64,000 nucleotides of DNA, from positions 96,917 to 160,916 of the forward strand of contig NW_022985449.1 of the NCBI RefSeq assembly GCF_010093595.1. Reading direction: 5' to 3'. The DNA is from Mytilinidion resinicola (Eukaryota; Ascomycota; Dothideomycetes; Mytilinidiales; Mytilinidiaceae). Each line of letters starts with the position of its first letter. Positions within the stretch are counted from its first letter, which is position 1. Positions 22,594 through 35,380 of the stretch are shown piece after piece. The notes beneath the pieces are model-generated. The model did not search any database, was not told the DNA's origin, and worked only from the letters and a program-made list of their open reading frames with translations. The position numbers were made by a program, and so were the translations under genes.

Positions 22594-22950
22594 ATGCACC
22601 GCATGTACGCATTTGAGAAAGCTGGGAAGAGCATGAAGAACCAGTGCTATTTGGGTATCCCTCGCTGGCAATGTAATATCCTGATTTCGAACCCTAAATA
22701 TGCTCAATCCATTGACTGCGAGGAGCCTAGTGACTCTCACTTTGAGGACTCTCCAAGAGAGGTTACTTGAGAGGCGGGCTGGATGTTCATCATGTTACTG
22801 CGTCGAGTAATGGTGTTGAAACAATTAGCCCGGCTAGGCGTATTTAGGTACTCCCGGCAAGGTTGCAAGCTTCGCGGCAAGAATGTTTCAAAGAACAACG
22901 AGGATGAGGCGGAGCCGCCGAAGCGCAAGTCCGACCGTTTGGATAGCTAG
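22594..22950 (+). pseudogene. Decayed small ORF of unknown type
   Basis: An ATG-started frame of 118 codons that keeps one reading frame with a single internal TGA at 22768-22770. Peptides include MYAFEKAGKSMKNQCY before the stop and KRKSDRLDS at the end, with a basic middle. CGA to TGA would explain the stop. It could be a separate small gene or the displaced 3' part of the broken HET gene; I do not recognise it. Confidence 0.3.
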
Positions 22951-23860
22951 ACTTCGAGGGCTCAGCATGGTGTAATGTTGCGTAGGATGCGAGTAGGCGC
23001 CCAAGGGAGAGTAGTTGTTAACACTCGTCCAAAGGCAGACGTCGCACGAACTTGAGTTATTTAGTCAGATGATGCGATTCATTAGTATTGGCACTCTTAC
23101 AACTGTAGCCGTAAAAGAGCTAGACGCTACTTCCATCATGATCTTGAGCAAGATGTTTGCCGTAAGGTAGATGATGGCACGGCGTAGAATATTCTACATA
23201 TGTCGTGAGGGGAAGAGTGTACAAACTGTTTTGCGCGTAAGACAAAGGCAGACGCGACATCACCTGCATCTGCTGCTGGAGTGAGTTGTGATGGAGGACT
23301 GAGGTCAAAACGCTTGCTGACTTAGCTAAGATACCCAATCAGATTAGAATACGGGACCAGTTTCACCCAGTGCAACCGCCCAGAGAGCAAACATCCTTCT
23401 AAAACGCGGGTGATCCGTGTCGCAGACCCTTCCGAAGTATTGCAGCGAAGGGGCTCCGCAAATACTTCATGTAACCGCCGTTCAATACAAGATATCATCA
23501 CGTCCGGTGACCTAGCGCGGAAACTGAGTCGACCCCGGTAAACTACCTTTTCTGGGCTAATGTTGAGCTAGCTTGAAGATTGATTGACTAAGAGGCTGCT
23601 ATTCCCCCTTAAAGGCGTCCGGAAATGCTACCTTATACGGTAATTTTGTGGCTTCAATTCTACAAATAAGTTCCGCGCCGCATGCGCCTCCTAAGAATAG
23701 AATCGAAAACACAAACACATTGAACACCGCAAGCTCTCGATGCCTTGAACCAACACATCATCTTCCATTCGTATGGTTTAGAGATATCCTCCCAAATTGC
23801 TATTTCACGTTTAACAGCGACCAGTTTTTGTCAATACAAAAGAAAGGACGAGAAAGAAAT
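22951..23860. other. Intergenic
   Basis: No gene seen. Upstream flank of the small membrane-protein gene that starts at 23861. Confidence 0.45.
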
Positions 23861-24264
23861 ATGGGCGACCACTCTCAGACCACAGCCGGTGATGCAATCA
23901 TTGATATCCCTACTGTATGCCTCTCCAATCTATCTCTCCAGCAACCTCTAAACTAACGCCCTTTCTCCAAATTCCAAAGTCCACCGACACCATCGTACAC
24001 CACCACCATCCAGACCACCACCCGCCTCCATACCACGAAGACCCTCTTCCCGACATGGCAAACGACGCGGCTGTGATGGCACCTTTAAACCGAATCTATC
24101 AACAGTATGGTACTATTCTAGTTGAGAGTCCACGAGACCGACGCCGACGATCGCAAGAAGAGAGTCCTGCGTGGCAATGTTTCAGTTTTACAGTTGGCTG
24201 CGCTATGACTGGATTCACTATCTTTGTACTGTATCGCCTCTTTGAGGCTCCGCACCCCTGGTGA
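23861..24264 (+). CDS. Small single-pass membrane protein, hypothetical
   Basis: A 112-residue predicted protein in two exons (23861-23914 and 23980-24264; 65-bp intron with branch ACTAAC and acceptor CAAAG). The N-terminal half is His/Pro-rich and holds a PPPYHE motif, the kind of PY motif bound by WW domains of Rsp5-type ubiquitin ligase adaptors. A basic stretch RDRRRRSQEE precedes one C-terminal hydrophobic helix (FSFTVGCAMTGFTIFVLY). The architecture recalls small PY-motif adaptor proteins, but that is inference only. Confidence 0.6.
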
Positions 24265-24667
24265 TACGATAGTCAAAATCAACAACTCTCACTATCACTC
24301 TCAAACCCAGTTCTCATGTATCATCGCTTCGTTGACTGGTTTAAGCTTTGAAACCCGGCAAAACTAGGCCGCCTCGACCTACCCCTACTCCTCCTCCCAT
24401 CCCCCAACCTGCGCCTAACCCCCCCAACCCCCCTCTTCCACCCCTTCACAGCCCCCTTAACCTTAACCCTCCTCCCCACATCCCCAACCTTCCGCTTCAC
24501 CCCCCACCAAACCAACCGCCTCACCTGCCTACTCCTCAGCGACTCCCGTATCAGCCGCCGCCCCACCCGCTGCTTCACCCACAGCCTGGGATGGACCACC
24601 CGTTTCCATTTCCCGAGCTTGAACTTCAGTTTCCGAGGCATGAGACGCAGAATGTAGAATCGCGGCA
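24265..24667. other. Spacer that may hold the real HsbA 3' end
   Basis: On the minus strand an Ala/Thr/Gly-rich reading (SSHGPDAAILHSASHASETE) continues past the called HsbA stop in another frame. The + strand is a pyrimidine-rich low-complexity tract. Confidence 0.35.
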
Positions 24668-25921
24668 TCAGGCCCATGGGACGATGGAGCGGCCGGGAAT
24701 GGTGCCGTGGCGCCGGTACTGGAGACGGGGGCGCGGGTCAGATGCGGGGGCGGCGCCGGTGTTCACGCCGTCTTCTGTGACGAGCTGGCGGCGGCGCCGG
24801 TGGGGACCTCGACGGTGGGGACGATGGGGATTGACGACGGGATCAGACGGGCCACGCGGGCTGGTGGGGAGCGTGTGGACTGCTTCTGGGTTTCCATTTT
24901 CGTTGGCCGGCTTGAAGTACAGAGCGAGTGCCCGGCGCGCAGATAAGGAAACGCGGCGGCGGCGGCGGTGGTAGCTACTACTACTCCCGTGCCCGCTCTT
25001 GTGATCGCCGCCGGGGTAGTTTAGGATCTTGCTCCAGCAGGCTTGAGCGTTGGAGAGAGAGCCAGAGGCGTGGAGCGTTGGGAGGGTGGTGTTGCCGGTT
25101 AGGAGGTCGCGTTCAAGGAGGTCGGAGGAGTAGGCCTGGGGATCGTCAGTGAAATGCGGTAGTGGAGAATAGCTGGGTAAGGGGGAGTATTGTACGAACA
25201 AAAAGGCTCTCAGATAGCGCGTCAATGGCTTTGTAGATAGGGGCGTTGAGTTCGGTGTGCCAGGAGCGGCCAAGGGCGATGAGGGCCATGGAGAGAGTTG
25301 GGATGGATTCGATGTACTAGGGCTGTTAGTGTTTGGAGCGAGGGTTTGAGGATGAGAAGGTGGAGTACGTTGAGGTATTCGTCGTTCATCGGCACGGGGC
25401 TCTGATTTACGAAGCTAACCTAGGTTTATGTCAGCGGGTTGCGGTGGTCATCTAGACTTTTTTTTTGGGAGATGTTCTGCTAGAAAGATCCAAATGAATG
25501 GTGCTAGTGTCTCACTCTAAACATCTCGTTAGACCAATATCTTACCTGATCAGTGTCCAAGTTGAATTTCGACCGTAGCACCGATCCTGTAACATTTCCC
25601 AGCAAATCCGCGGTACTCTGTAGAGCCAAGTCAGCACCTCCCCTTCACCCTCCCTTCTTCCGCTGCATCATAGCATCCCGGACGCTGGCTTACCATAGTA
25701 CTACGCAGAATAGCAAGAGAATCTTCGCCATTTGGACCGGAGGTGGTGTAGTTTGTGCCGTTTAGCGGTGCCCAGATAGTATTGGCGGCGTTGGTTATGA
25801 TAGCGGACAGGTCTCGCATATCTTGGGTCCCATCGGCGAGAGTAGCTGGAATCGAGAGCAGGCACACTAGCGCGGCGGTCAGGCCGGAGAGTTTGACGCA
25901 TGGTTTGTTGATGTTCCACAT
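24668..25921 (-). CDS. HsbA-like cell-wall / hydrophobic-surface-binding protein
   Basis: A secreted protein of the hydrophobic surface binding protein A (HsbA, cell wall galactomannoprotein) family. Exons are 25921-25694, 25617-25546, 25401-25369, 25316-25200 and 25135-24668; all introns are phase 0 except that the last exon is less sure. An N-terminal signal peptide is clear (LSGLTAALVCLLSIPATLA). The family body follows: DMRDLSAIITNAAN, SVLRSKFNLDTD, YIESIPTLSMALIALGRSW, ALSESLFAYSSDLL and SNAQACWSKI. The C-terminal 100 residues in the called frame are Arg/Pro-rich and unusual; another frame of the same DNA gives the Ala/Ser/Thr/Pro-rich tail expected for a wall protein, so an intron or a frame break probably lies near 24950-24700. 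Confidence 0.75.
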
Positions 25922-26416
25922 CGTTGTGGAACGGAACGCCTAGGAGAGAGGTAGAGCGGCGTGGTGAGGTAGAAAAGTGGTTTAGATTATGAGGTAATTC
26001 TGCAAGGGTAAAAGTTGTGAGAAGAAGGCTGAGAAAGTTGGTGCGTTAAGGTCGTGAAAAGGAAGAGGAGGTTCGTGGAAGATGAGTTGGGTGGTATTAC
26101 TCGAAGGAGGAAGTCGCAGCAACCAACATACCTAGCCTAGATGGACGGAGAAGGAGCGGGTTGCCTTGTTCCTCGTGGATGTCGCGATGAGCTGCTTCTT
26201 CTCAAACCCGACAAGGCTTCTTGACAACGACGTTTCGAAAATGAGCAAGATCGGCCTTTCAGGAAGATCAATGAAAACACAAGGAAGAGGAATCGAGATC
26301 CTTATAGAAGCTTGTGCGCTAGCCAACTTGAGCAATCTACCTCCCGTATAAGAGTAGAAGAGCGGCATCGATGCAGTCGTAAGCTCCCTGTCACTACTGT
26401 CTCTCTCCTCCAAAAA

Positions 26417-26902
26417 ATGCCACTAGCCTACCACCCTCCGTCCACTCTTCACTCTGAAATACGAGCAATGCACGACTGGATCCACCTTGAGCGACCATCC
26501 CAACGCCTCCGCTTCACCCTCGACCTCCTCTCCCTCGACATACTGAAAGAAGGTCTCCGCTACCTCAGAACTCTAATCGCAAACGGTATTGCCAGAGATA
26601 TTTCCCTCTACAGCATATGGCGATCGAGGATTCTGCCGTTGGATGAGAGACAGCAAGGCTTTGCATATGCTGGGTGGTCATGGCACCCGCCTCCACAGGA
26701 GTGTATTGAGAAATTAGACAGAGAGGCAGTGATGACGTTCTTGATTGTAGATGTGACAGTCTACGATAGTATAATGGACAGTGTCAGGAGATGGGAGAGG
26801 GAAACTAGGCCAAGAGACGATATCTGGCATTTTGATCACGTAGAAGAAGTTTGGCGAAATGAAGAGGGAGAGGAGATGGATAGTGTTTGGGATGACTATT
26901 GA
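26417..26902 (+). CDS. Hypothetical protein, single exon
   Basis: A 161-residue ATG-started frame (MPLAYHPPSTLHSEIRAMHD). The middle is amphipathic and leucine-rich (LRFTLDLLSLDILKEGLRYL), then ISLYSIWRSRILPLDERQQ, and the C-terminus is acidic with many tryptophans (DDIWHFDHVEEVW). An upstream in-frame extension lacks an ATG. I do not recognise the family; the composition is convincingly protein-like and no signal or membrane segment is present. Confidence 0.55.
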   Translation: MPLAYHPPSTLHSEIRAMHDWIHLERPSQRLRFTLDLLSLDILKEGLRYLRTLIANGIARDISLYSIWRSRILPLDERQQGFAYAGWSWHPPPQECIEKLDREAVMTFLIVDVTVYDSIMDSVRRWERETRPRDDIWHFDHVEEVWRNEEGEEMDSVWDDY

Positions 26903-27814
26903 TTGATGGTTATGCGAGATATCTATTCCAGTCTTTCTGCTGAGACCCACAACTTCGGAACGTAAAGAGATGGACGTTGAAATGAGCAAACCAAGAACCC
27001 ACCCTTTCAACCTTACTTCGCTCACTCCGTTGAAATACTAAAATAAAGCTGACTTAACCATTCAGACAGTAACATAGTAGACAAGACTGTATTCACCCCC
27101 CTCTAATCCCTCCGGCGATTCTGGGGCAATTCTCTCGTCGAAATGCTCCGAGGCAGCTGGGCTACACCTACTTAGGGAACACAATAAGGCCGCACATCCG
27201 AGCGGAATCAGACCGAGAGCGCGTTCCGCCCTACGAACTCCTCGATGCACCGAAGCATTCCGAGAGTCATAAGCACGATCCGGGCCGCGACTGGCACGTC
27301 TGCTGCAAAGGAGCGATTCAGGACGACGTCTTATATGCGGACTGGAGGTAGTAGATGGTAGTTTTGCACCGGGAGAAGGCTTAACCGGAGCGATTCACGA
27401 AGGTTCAAGCTCTGTCGCTTATGGTAGAAGACTTCTCCGTAGAAGAATGCTTGGGCTGGAGGCGCTGTAGAAAATGTAGACGCGTGACAGTGATGAAAGG
27501 TTCGTAGACAAGAAGAAGTCGTGCAGAAGACGGTGTCAAAGAGGTCCCCTCTCGAGCTGCCGAAATGGGCTCCCGCCGATGTGTGGGGTTAACGCAGGGG
27601 CCATCTGAAGTGTGGAGAGCTCCATCAACCCTCACTCATAAAACACGGCCCGTCTCCCAGCCATGCGTGACTTGCTACTTCTCCGTTTCTTTCCGCCCCT
27701 CGGTTCTTTCTCTTACATTTCCTTCTCCTGGTGATTGTCTCCCTCTCTTGTTGAACAGGACCCAAACTAGAGCTGTGATTGACCTGGGGAGCTTCATTCA
27801 CACATCAATTCGCT
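26903..27814. other. Intergenic, promoter of the CoA-transferase gene
   Basis: About 900 bp with no gene seen. The last 180 bp carry pyrimidine-rich tracts typical of fungal promoters. Confidence 0.5.
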
Positions 27815-29501
27815 ATGCCGTCAATAACCCTCTCCGTGCGGACAGCCGCTCACTTCTCGCGATCTGCCTCAAAAGTAATACCATCTAGATATACCATTTC
27901 TAGCTACTGCCCCATTACTCTCAGACATCAAAAAAAACTAACCGCCATCTCAAGACCTACCTCCCCCTCGCCCGCCTCTTTTCCACCACCCGCGCCCGCC
28001 ATGAAATCAACAAAGTGCTCCCCTCGGCCTCAGCCGCCATCGCCGACATGAAGTCCGACTCGACCCTGCTGTGCGGCGGCTTCGGCCTCTGCGGCGTCGC
28101 CGACACCCTCATCAACCAGGTCGAAGCGACCCCCGCCATCACAGGCCTGACGGCCGTCTCCAACAACGCCGGCATCGACGGCTCCGGGCTCGGCCTGCTC
28201 ATCGCCTCCGGCCAGGTCAAGAAAATGGTCGCCAGCTACGTCGGCAACAACAAGACGCTCGAGAAGAAGTATCTCGGCGGCGAGATCGAGATGGAGCTCA
28301 CGCCGCAAGGCACGCTCGCGGAGCGGTGTAGGGCGGGTGGGGCGGGAATACCTGCGTTTTATACGCCTGCGGCGTTTGGGACGGTGGTGCAGACCGGGGA
28401 GCTGGCGGTGAAATATCGCGCTGATAAGAGTGTGGAGAGCTACGGTGTGGCGCGGGATGTCAAGGTGTTTGATGGGAAGAGCTATGTGATGGAGGAGGCC
28501 ATCAAGGGGGACTATGCCTTTATCAAGGCGTGGAAGGCGGATAGGTTGGGGAACACGCAGTTCAGGTTCGCGGCGCACAACTTCAATGGCGCCATGGCGC
28601 GGAACGCGACGACGACGATTGTGGAGGCCGAGAATATTGTTGAGCCGGGCGAGATTGATCCCGAAGCTGTCCATGTGCCGGGGATTTATGTGGATCGTGT
28701 GATCCAGGCGACTCAAGAGAAGCGGATTGAGAGGGTGGTGAATGCGAAAGATCCCAAGGACGAGATGGCGGCGCTCGGCAGTGGAGATGCGGCGAACAAG
28801 AGGGAGAGGATCGTAAGGAGAGCCGCGAAGGAGTTCAAGAACGGGATGTATGCGAATCTCGGAATCGGCATGCCCATGCTGGCCCCTAGCTTCGTCGACC
28901 CATCCGTGGAAGTTCAACTGCAGTCCGAAAACGGTATTCTAGGCCTCGGACCCTACCCGGCGAAGGGTGAAGAAGACCCCGATCTGATCAACGCGGGTAA
29001 GGAGACCGTCACGCTGCTCCCGGGCGCGTCGTGCTTCGGATCTGAAGAGTCGTTCGGCATGATCAGGGCGGGCAAGATCGATCTCACAATCCTCGGTGCC
29101 ATGCAAGTGAGCGCAAAGGGAGATTTGGCCAACTGGATGTTGCCAGGCAAGGTCATGGGATTCGGAGGAGCCATGGATCTTGTCTCGAATCCGCAAAACA
29201 CGAAGGTGGTGGTGACGATGGAGCACACGGATAAGAAGGGCCGGCCCAAGATCTTGAAGCAGTGCGAGTTCCCGCTTACGGGCAAGGCTTGTGTTTCGAG
29301 AATTATTACTGAGTTGGTAAGTTGTAATCGTCCCCTAGGTTTTGAAATCATGGTTAACATCAAGCACAGGGCGTGTTCGATGTCGACTGGGCTGAAGGCC
29401 TCACGCTTATCGAGCTTGCGGACGGTGTTACCGTTGACGAAGTTAAGGCGAAGACGGAGGCACCGTTCAAGGTTGCCGATGATGTGAAGCCAATGTTGTA
29501 A
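27815..29501 (+). CDS. Succinyl-CoA:3-ketoacid CoA-transferase, mitochondrial
   Basis: SCOT-type CoA-transferase that moves CoA between succinyl-CoA and acetoacetate or, in some fungi, acetate; mitochondrial matrix. Exons are 27815-27874, 27955-29316 and 29370-29501 (517 residues, family size about 520). Exon 1 plus the start of exon 2 form a mitochondrial presequence ([26 protein letters not shown]). Domain A has [14 protein letters not shown] and [20 protein letters not shown]. Domain B has [10 protein letters not shown] and [13 protein letters not shown], whose Glu is the catalytic residue that forms the CoA thioester. The last exon gives [18 protein letters not shown]. Complete and apparently functional. 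Confidence 0.95.
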
Positions 29502-29834
29502 CGCGCTCATGTCTCACTCATGAAATCTTCCCGTAAAATCTTTCTAGCCAAGCGTTGTATATATTTCCATAGTCTGCATTCGAGGGGAAAATAGATCAAA
29601 ACCCACGCACCAAGAGATTGTGCATCCATGAATATTCATTATCCACGTATATTTGGCTTTGAACCTCTAAACCAGATTCGTCGATCCATCTAGACGCCCT
29701 GACGCCAGACGCTGTCAAATATCTTACAGACGTACCTCCCTACCGTGTATCCAGAACGAGAGGGGTTATGGTACAGTACACCATCCACTTTAACGAGTAC
29801 TTTTGATAAATCTCTCGAAACGCAAGCGAGCTAT

Positions 29835-31299
29835 TCAGAGATACTTCTTGGGTGCACTGTTCCTCCGCTTCTTATAGACCTGCCACGCCCCAATAATCAT
29901 AATCTGAACAGCCACGAACACGCAAATGATCAGGCCCATCCTTGGCTTTGCTCCAGTAACGACTGTAGGGTTCAGTTAGCATTCCATCTGTAAAGTAAAA
30001 CCAGCTGATATCAAACTCACTATTTGACATAGCCAACGGCAACCCCTCCGTTAGACTTGTCTGGGTAACCTTAATCGCATTCTGCAATTCCGTCAAATGC
30101 TGCTGATAATCCTTGCCCTCGACATCCCTCTGGATCGCCATCACAATTCTTTCAATCTTCTCCACATTCCTGCTGATCCCATCCACACGGTCGTTCGTGG
30201 GAATAACGCGGTTCACGACCTCCTGGTGCCAGTTGTCCTGGTTCTTCGCGAGGTTCTCGAGCAGCCGGAAGATGTTGTTGACTTGGTGGTTCACGATCTG
30301 TAGACGGTTGTGTAGGTCGGCGAACTGGTCTTGCTGGTTCTTGATGTTGGTGGCGAGCTGGTCGGAGAGTTGTTGGGGGATCTCGCCAGATTGGGGAGCT
30401 TGATTTTGTTGCTGCTGTTGCTGTTGCTGCTGGGGCGGTTGATATTGTTGATATTGCTCTTGTGGGGGAGGGGGCTCGGTGCGGCCCTGTTGCTGCTGAG
30501 CACCGCTGGGGACGGAGACTTCGAAAGATTTGGCTTCGAAGGAGTCGGGGTTCTCCGCTGAGGCGGCGGACACGCCGAAGTAGTAGCCTGCTGGGAGTCT
30601 GACCTGTTTGTGAGGTTAGTGGAGTTCGTCTTCCTGCCGGACCTGCCGGACCTGCCCGGGATTTCTTACCTTGTCGGTCCTGAAGCATGGGTTCTTGTCT
30701 ATTGTGACCTGGAAGTAATCCGCGGTTTGCTTCAACTGGATGGTCGAGAACCGCCCCATATTCCGGTAGGGGTAGTTGCATTGCCCAAACGACAGCGAGT
30801 CAACACTGTGGTGGTCCTTGTATGACACAGTTCCATCGTTTAAGAAGCCTCGCACAGTGCCTCCCATTCCCTTGTACTGATCCACCACCATCACGAGCCC
30901 ATCAAACGCCGGCGCCGTATACAGACTCGACATGCCCACACTCTGCTGCCCATCCTTGCTATACCAAATCTGCAAGTTCCCTCCTCCGCGCTCTGGCCCC
31001 GAGGCACGGTACTTGAACTCTGCTGTCCATTCTGAGTAAGGGGTCGGGTTGTCGGACCACAGTGCTCCTCGCATATTTCCAGGGTATGGCGGTGTTAATA
31101 TGACACGATCTGACATCAGATTAGGCGTGTGGCCTTCGCCAGACACACTCCAGCCTGGGATTCCGCGGCCATTGGGCGATAGTTGGCCTCCTTTGTTGCC
31201 GAAGCTGAGTTGGTCGAGCACGTTCTGGGCTTGCACTGCTGATAGTGCTATGGCCGAGTATGCAGCTGCTGCCCGTAGGCTCTGTAGCGATATGTACAT
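29835..31299 (-). CDS. L-type lectin, EMP47/ERGIC-53-like cargo receptor
   Basis: A type I membrane lectin for ER-to-Golgi glycoprotein transport. Exons are 31299-30670, 30603-30021 and 29962-29835 (446 residues). Signal peptide (LRAAAAYSAIALSAVQA), L-type lectin domain (LSFGNKGGQLSPNG, WSVSGEG, AFDGLVMVVDQY, IQLKQTADYFQVTID, YYFGVSAAS), a Gln/Pro-rich low-complexity linker (poly-Gln from CAG/CAA repeats near 30395-30440), a coiled-coil stalk (HNRLQIVNHQVNNIFRLLEN), one membrane span (LIICVFVAVQIMIIGAW) and a cytosolic tail ending KKYL. The terminal KKxx is a COPI retrieval signal. The third exon starts at 29962, giving SNIVTGAKPRMG in frame. Poly-Gln length may vary between strains. Confidence 0.92.
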
Positions 31300-31478
31300 C
31301 GTGGCGGAAGAATGGTTGAGGTTGGGGCAAGCGGGCTGGATATGGATGCGCGAAGTGTGATGCGGTGGAGGTCTTTAGGTAAGGTGTACGGTATGTAGGA
31401 CGATCGCTATTGTAGATGATCAGCATCCAATTCACACATGAAGTTTCAGTGCTCCTGGACGCTTCCATACCTTTAACT

Positions 31479-31667
31479 TCAATGCGCACTTCTCCGTCGC
31501 GAGTCCACAATTGAGACAATGCTCCACGCGACAATTAGAACCAGGGCGACGTTGCGGACGTTCTTCACTACCTTGGTCGCCTCGGGGGTAATGTCCAATG
31601 TATGCTTGATAGTGATTTGGTTAGTGAAGTCGACAAGATGCTTAACGCCCACGTCGGAAAAGTCCAT
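31479..31667 (-). CDS. Tiny membrane protein, hypothetical
   Basis: A 62-residue ATG-started frame (MDFSDVGVKHLVDFTNQ) with one hydrophobic helix (NVALVLIVAWSIVSIVD) and a basic C-terminus (RRRSAH). It lies between the EMP47-like and prohibitin-2 genes. Not recognised. Short length makes it uncertain, but composition and topology look real. Confidence 0.4.
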   Translation of the reverse strand: MDFSDVGVKHLVDFTNQITIKHTLDITPEATKVVKNVRNVALVLIVAWSIVSIVDSRRRSAH

Positions 31668-32072
31668 TGACTTGTCCTTCTGGCCAGTTGTCTGCTTTGT
31701 CCGCACTCTATCACTTGATTGGCCGTCGTCCGTGCGCCTTGATGTGCTGCTCTATCCAGGCAAACGGGCAGCAAAAGAACGGTGGAAAGATGGTTATGTA
31801 GGGCGTAGAGACTCTTGCATGACATTCAGACATAGATTAGCTATGAAACCAAAGACATGACAAAAAACAGAGCCAATAGCTCCATCATTGACTCTGGCAC
31901 AAAACACTGACGATGACATTTCCTTGCCTCTCCGGCCGGAGCTTTGACCCGTTTTGCCGACTTCTTTCATCACCACCACCGGCGCATCTCCACCTGCACT
32001 CGACATCTGCTCATCCCAGGACTCTCGCAACCCTCGAACACCGGACCCTAATTCCCCCATCTCCCTCGCACC

Positions 32073-33223
32073 ATGGCCGGCGACCCCCAGGAAACGTGGA
32101 GGCGGCTGCAGATGTCGCTGAAGAATGCGCAGCAGTCGGGCAGGCAATTCGGCGGAGGTCCTGGCAAAAACGCTCTTGGAGGCGTTGCGGGATTGGTTAT
32201 ATTGGGAGGGCTGGGCATAGTAGCGAGCAATGCGCTCTTCAACGGTACAACTGCCTCTTCGCCATCGTCAACTTAATCGAAGCCGTAGCTTGAGATGGAA
32301 CCACACGGAGATGGAATATCAGATCACTAATGCTTTCTTACAGTCGACGGTGGTCACCGAGCAATCAAGTACACCCGGATAGGCGGTGTTGGCAAAGAAA
32401 TCTACAGCGAAGGTACCTATACAATCCCCTCTCTAAGCATGTCCCACAGCATTCCTAATTACCCCCAGGTACCCACATCAAGATCCCCTGGTTCGAGACC
32501 CCCATCACCTACGACGTGCGCGCAAAGCCCCGAAACGTCGCCTCCCTCACCGGCACCAAGGACCTGCAGATGGTCAACATAACCTGCCGTGTGCTATCCC
32601 GCCCGCGGGTCGACGCTCTGCCCCAGATCTACCGAACCCTGGGCACCGACTACGACGAGCGCGTGCTGCCGTCCATCGTGAACGAGGTGCTCAAGAGCGT
32701 AGTAGCGCAGTTCAACGCCAGCCAGCTCATCACCCAGCGTGAGAACGTCAGTAGGCTAGTGCGGGAAAACTTGGTGCGGAGAGCGGCGAGGTTCAATATC
32801 ATGCTCGACGATGTGTCTTTAACTGTAAGCATTCTCCCCATCCCTCAGATCTGCCTTCACACACGAGATAGATGCTAACATGAGCGACAGCACCTCGCTT
32901 TCTCCCCCGAGTTCACCGCCGCCGTCGAAGCCAAGCAAGTCGCCCAGCAAGAAGCCCAGCGCGCGGCCTTTGTCGTCGACAAAGCCAGACAGGAGAAGCA
33001 GGCCACGATTGTGCGCGCACAGGGTGAAGCCCGCTCCGCCGAGCTGATCGGTGACGCCATCAAGAAATCGCGGTCGTATGTCGATCTGCGGGAGTTCGAG
33101 AACGCGAGGAACGTCGCGCAGATATTGCAGACAAGCCAGAACAAGGTGTACCTCGACTCGACGAACTTGGGCCTCAACATCAGCCAGACGGCCGTGGACA
33201 AGGCTTCGAGGGCCCAGAAATAG
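32073..33223 (+). CDS. PHB2: Prohibitin-2, mitochondrial inner membrane
   Basis: PHB2 forms the ring-shaped prohibitin complex with PHB1 in the mitochondrial inner membrane, acting in protease regulation and membrane organisation. Four exons: 32073-32244, 32344-32412, 32469-32824 and 32891-33223 (309 residues, normal size). An N-terminal membrane anchor ([21 protein letters not shown]) precedes the SPFH domain: [77 protein letters not shown]-terminal coiled coil follows ([20 protein letters not shown]). All splice joins restore conserved sequence. Confidence 0.96.
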
Positions 33224-34063
33224 GGAGGAGAAGATGGCTGAGCTGAGGCTGGGTGGTTAATGGCGGACTTGTGCACGTTGAGAGACCTGCGTGAGCGGGA
33301 AAGCGTTGCGGAGATTGCGCTACAGTGCGCTCTGTGTATATTTACAAAAATATGGGAGGCTGGAGCATTGACTGGGCTTGTAAGCTGGGATGGGCGAGTT
33401 CGAGCAGTGTAGTAAAATTCCGCTCTTGTCTGAATAGGAAGCATAAATTTCTCCAACTTGTATTCCAAATCCATCAAGATATATGCGATGGGCTGAGCTC
33501 TATCAGACGGCAACTTGTAAAAGTCATGGTTTCAAGGTACATGTAAAAGTGTTCAGCATTCTACATCTTCGGTGTCACTAGATACCCGCCATACCCGTTG
33601 ACTTTAATTCGTCCCCTGCTCCAAACATTGCCTGGAAGAGGCAACTCTTGGCGTGCTAGAAAATGTCGAGTATAGGACATGTGGAAAGTTGTCGATGTCT
33701 AAAGATGACAGCTTCCCTAAGCCAGAAACCCGAGACTGGATTTTGGGTCTAGGTCAAAAGGGTTGTGATCTGAGCCCGAGATCAGCATGCCATTGCCGAG
33801 AGGGTGAGAGTCACACCCGGCGTTCATGGGAGCTGGAGTTCGGAATGGGGCCTTGAATTGATTCGAATGGGTGAAGACGTGGCTAGATTTCACGGTATTC
33901 ACGAACAAACAGACGCAAAATATAGCTATAGCTTGATTTTTAGTATACCACCACATGGATTGACTGATTCTTGTCTGACTACGGTGCGTGTCGTGTATCC
34001 ACCATGTCTCTGTCACCCTTCACATTCCCCATTCATCTCACATCGTAGATCCGGCAAGGTCGT
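33224..34063. other. Convergent intergenic region
   Basis: About 840 bp between the stops of PHB2 and the ubiquitin fusion gene. No gene or repeat seen. Confidence 0.55.
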
Positions 34064-34805
<742 letters not shown>

Positions 34806-35260
34806 CTAGACAATGCGAATTGTCTTCCTCAGTCGTCGAAGATGCAGAGTTGAGGTTGTGGCGGGCGAAGTGTATAGCTAGCGAGAATTGAAATGTGCGC
34901 TGACTAAGAGCCGAAGTGCGAGCGATGCCGAAGTTCAGACGGTTGCCCGTCTCAACGGCCTTGGCGCTTGTTGATGGACGAAGACCTCGGCCGCTCTCCC
35001 GATCAGCCATCTCCATCCACCATCCACTGCACATCTCAATCCCCACAACTCTCCATTGATACTTCACAGTACTCTACTGTACAACCAACCTTCCATCTCG
35101 ACCGTCTTTCGGGGAGCCACACCTTCCACAGCTCCTGCACAAACCACCCACTCGGCTTCGGCCCATCACATCACCTTTCAGAGGCAGTTTGAGGAGACTG
35201 CACCTGTTCTGAGGAGACTTTAGCGACACAACCGCCCGGCGCGGAAGCTGCTTGCACTGC

Positions 35261-35313
35261 GTGAGGTATGATATGCCCCGTCCTCAGGGAGAGCTGGATG
35301 CTAACGGCCGCAG
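35261..35313 (+). other. Probable leader intron of the ACE2/SWI5-type gene
   Basis: GTGAGG donor, branch GATGCTAACGG and acceptor GGCCGCAG enclose 53 bp. If spliced, an ATG at 35273 lies inside the intron and translation would start at 35381. Confidence 0.55.
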
Positions 35314-35380
35314 TTTCGGAACCAGAAGAATATCCAGTATTCTCGACCATTCACCCTCCGGACTCGACGAGCATTTCAAT

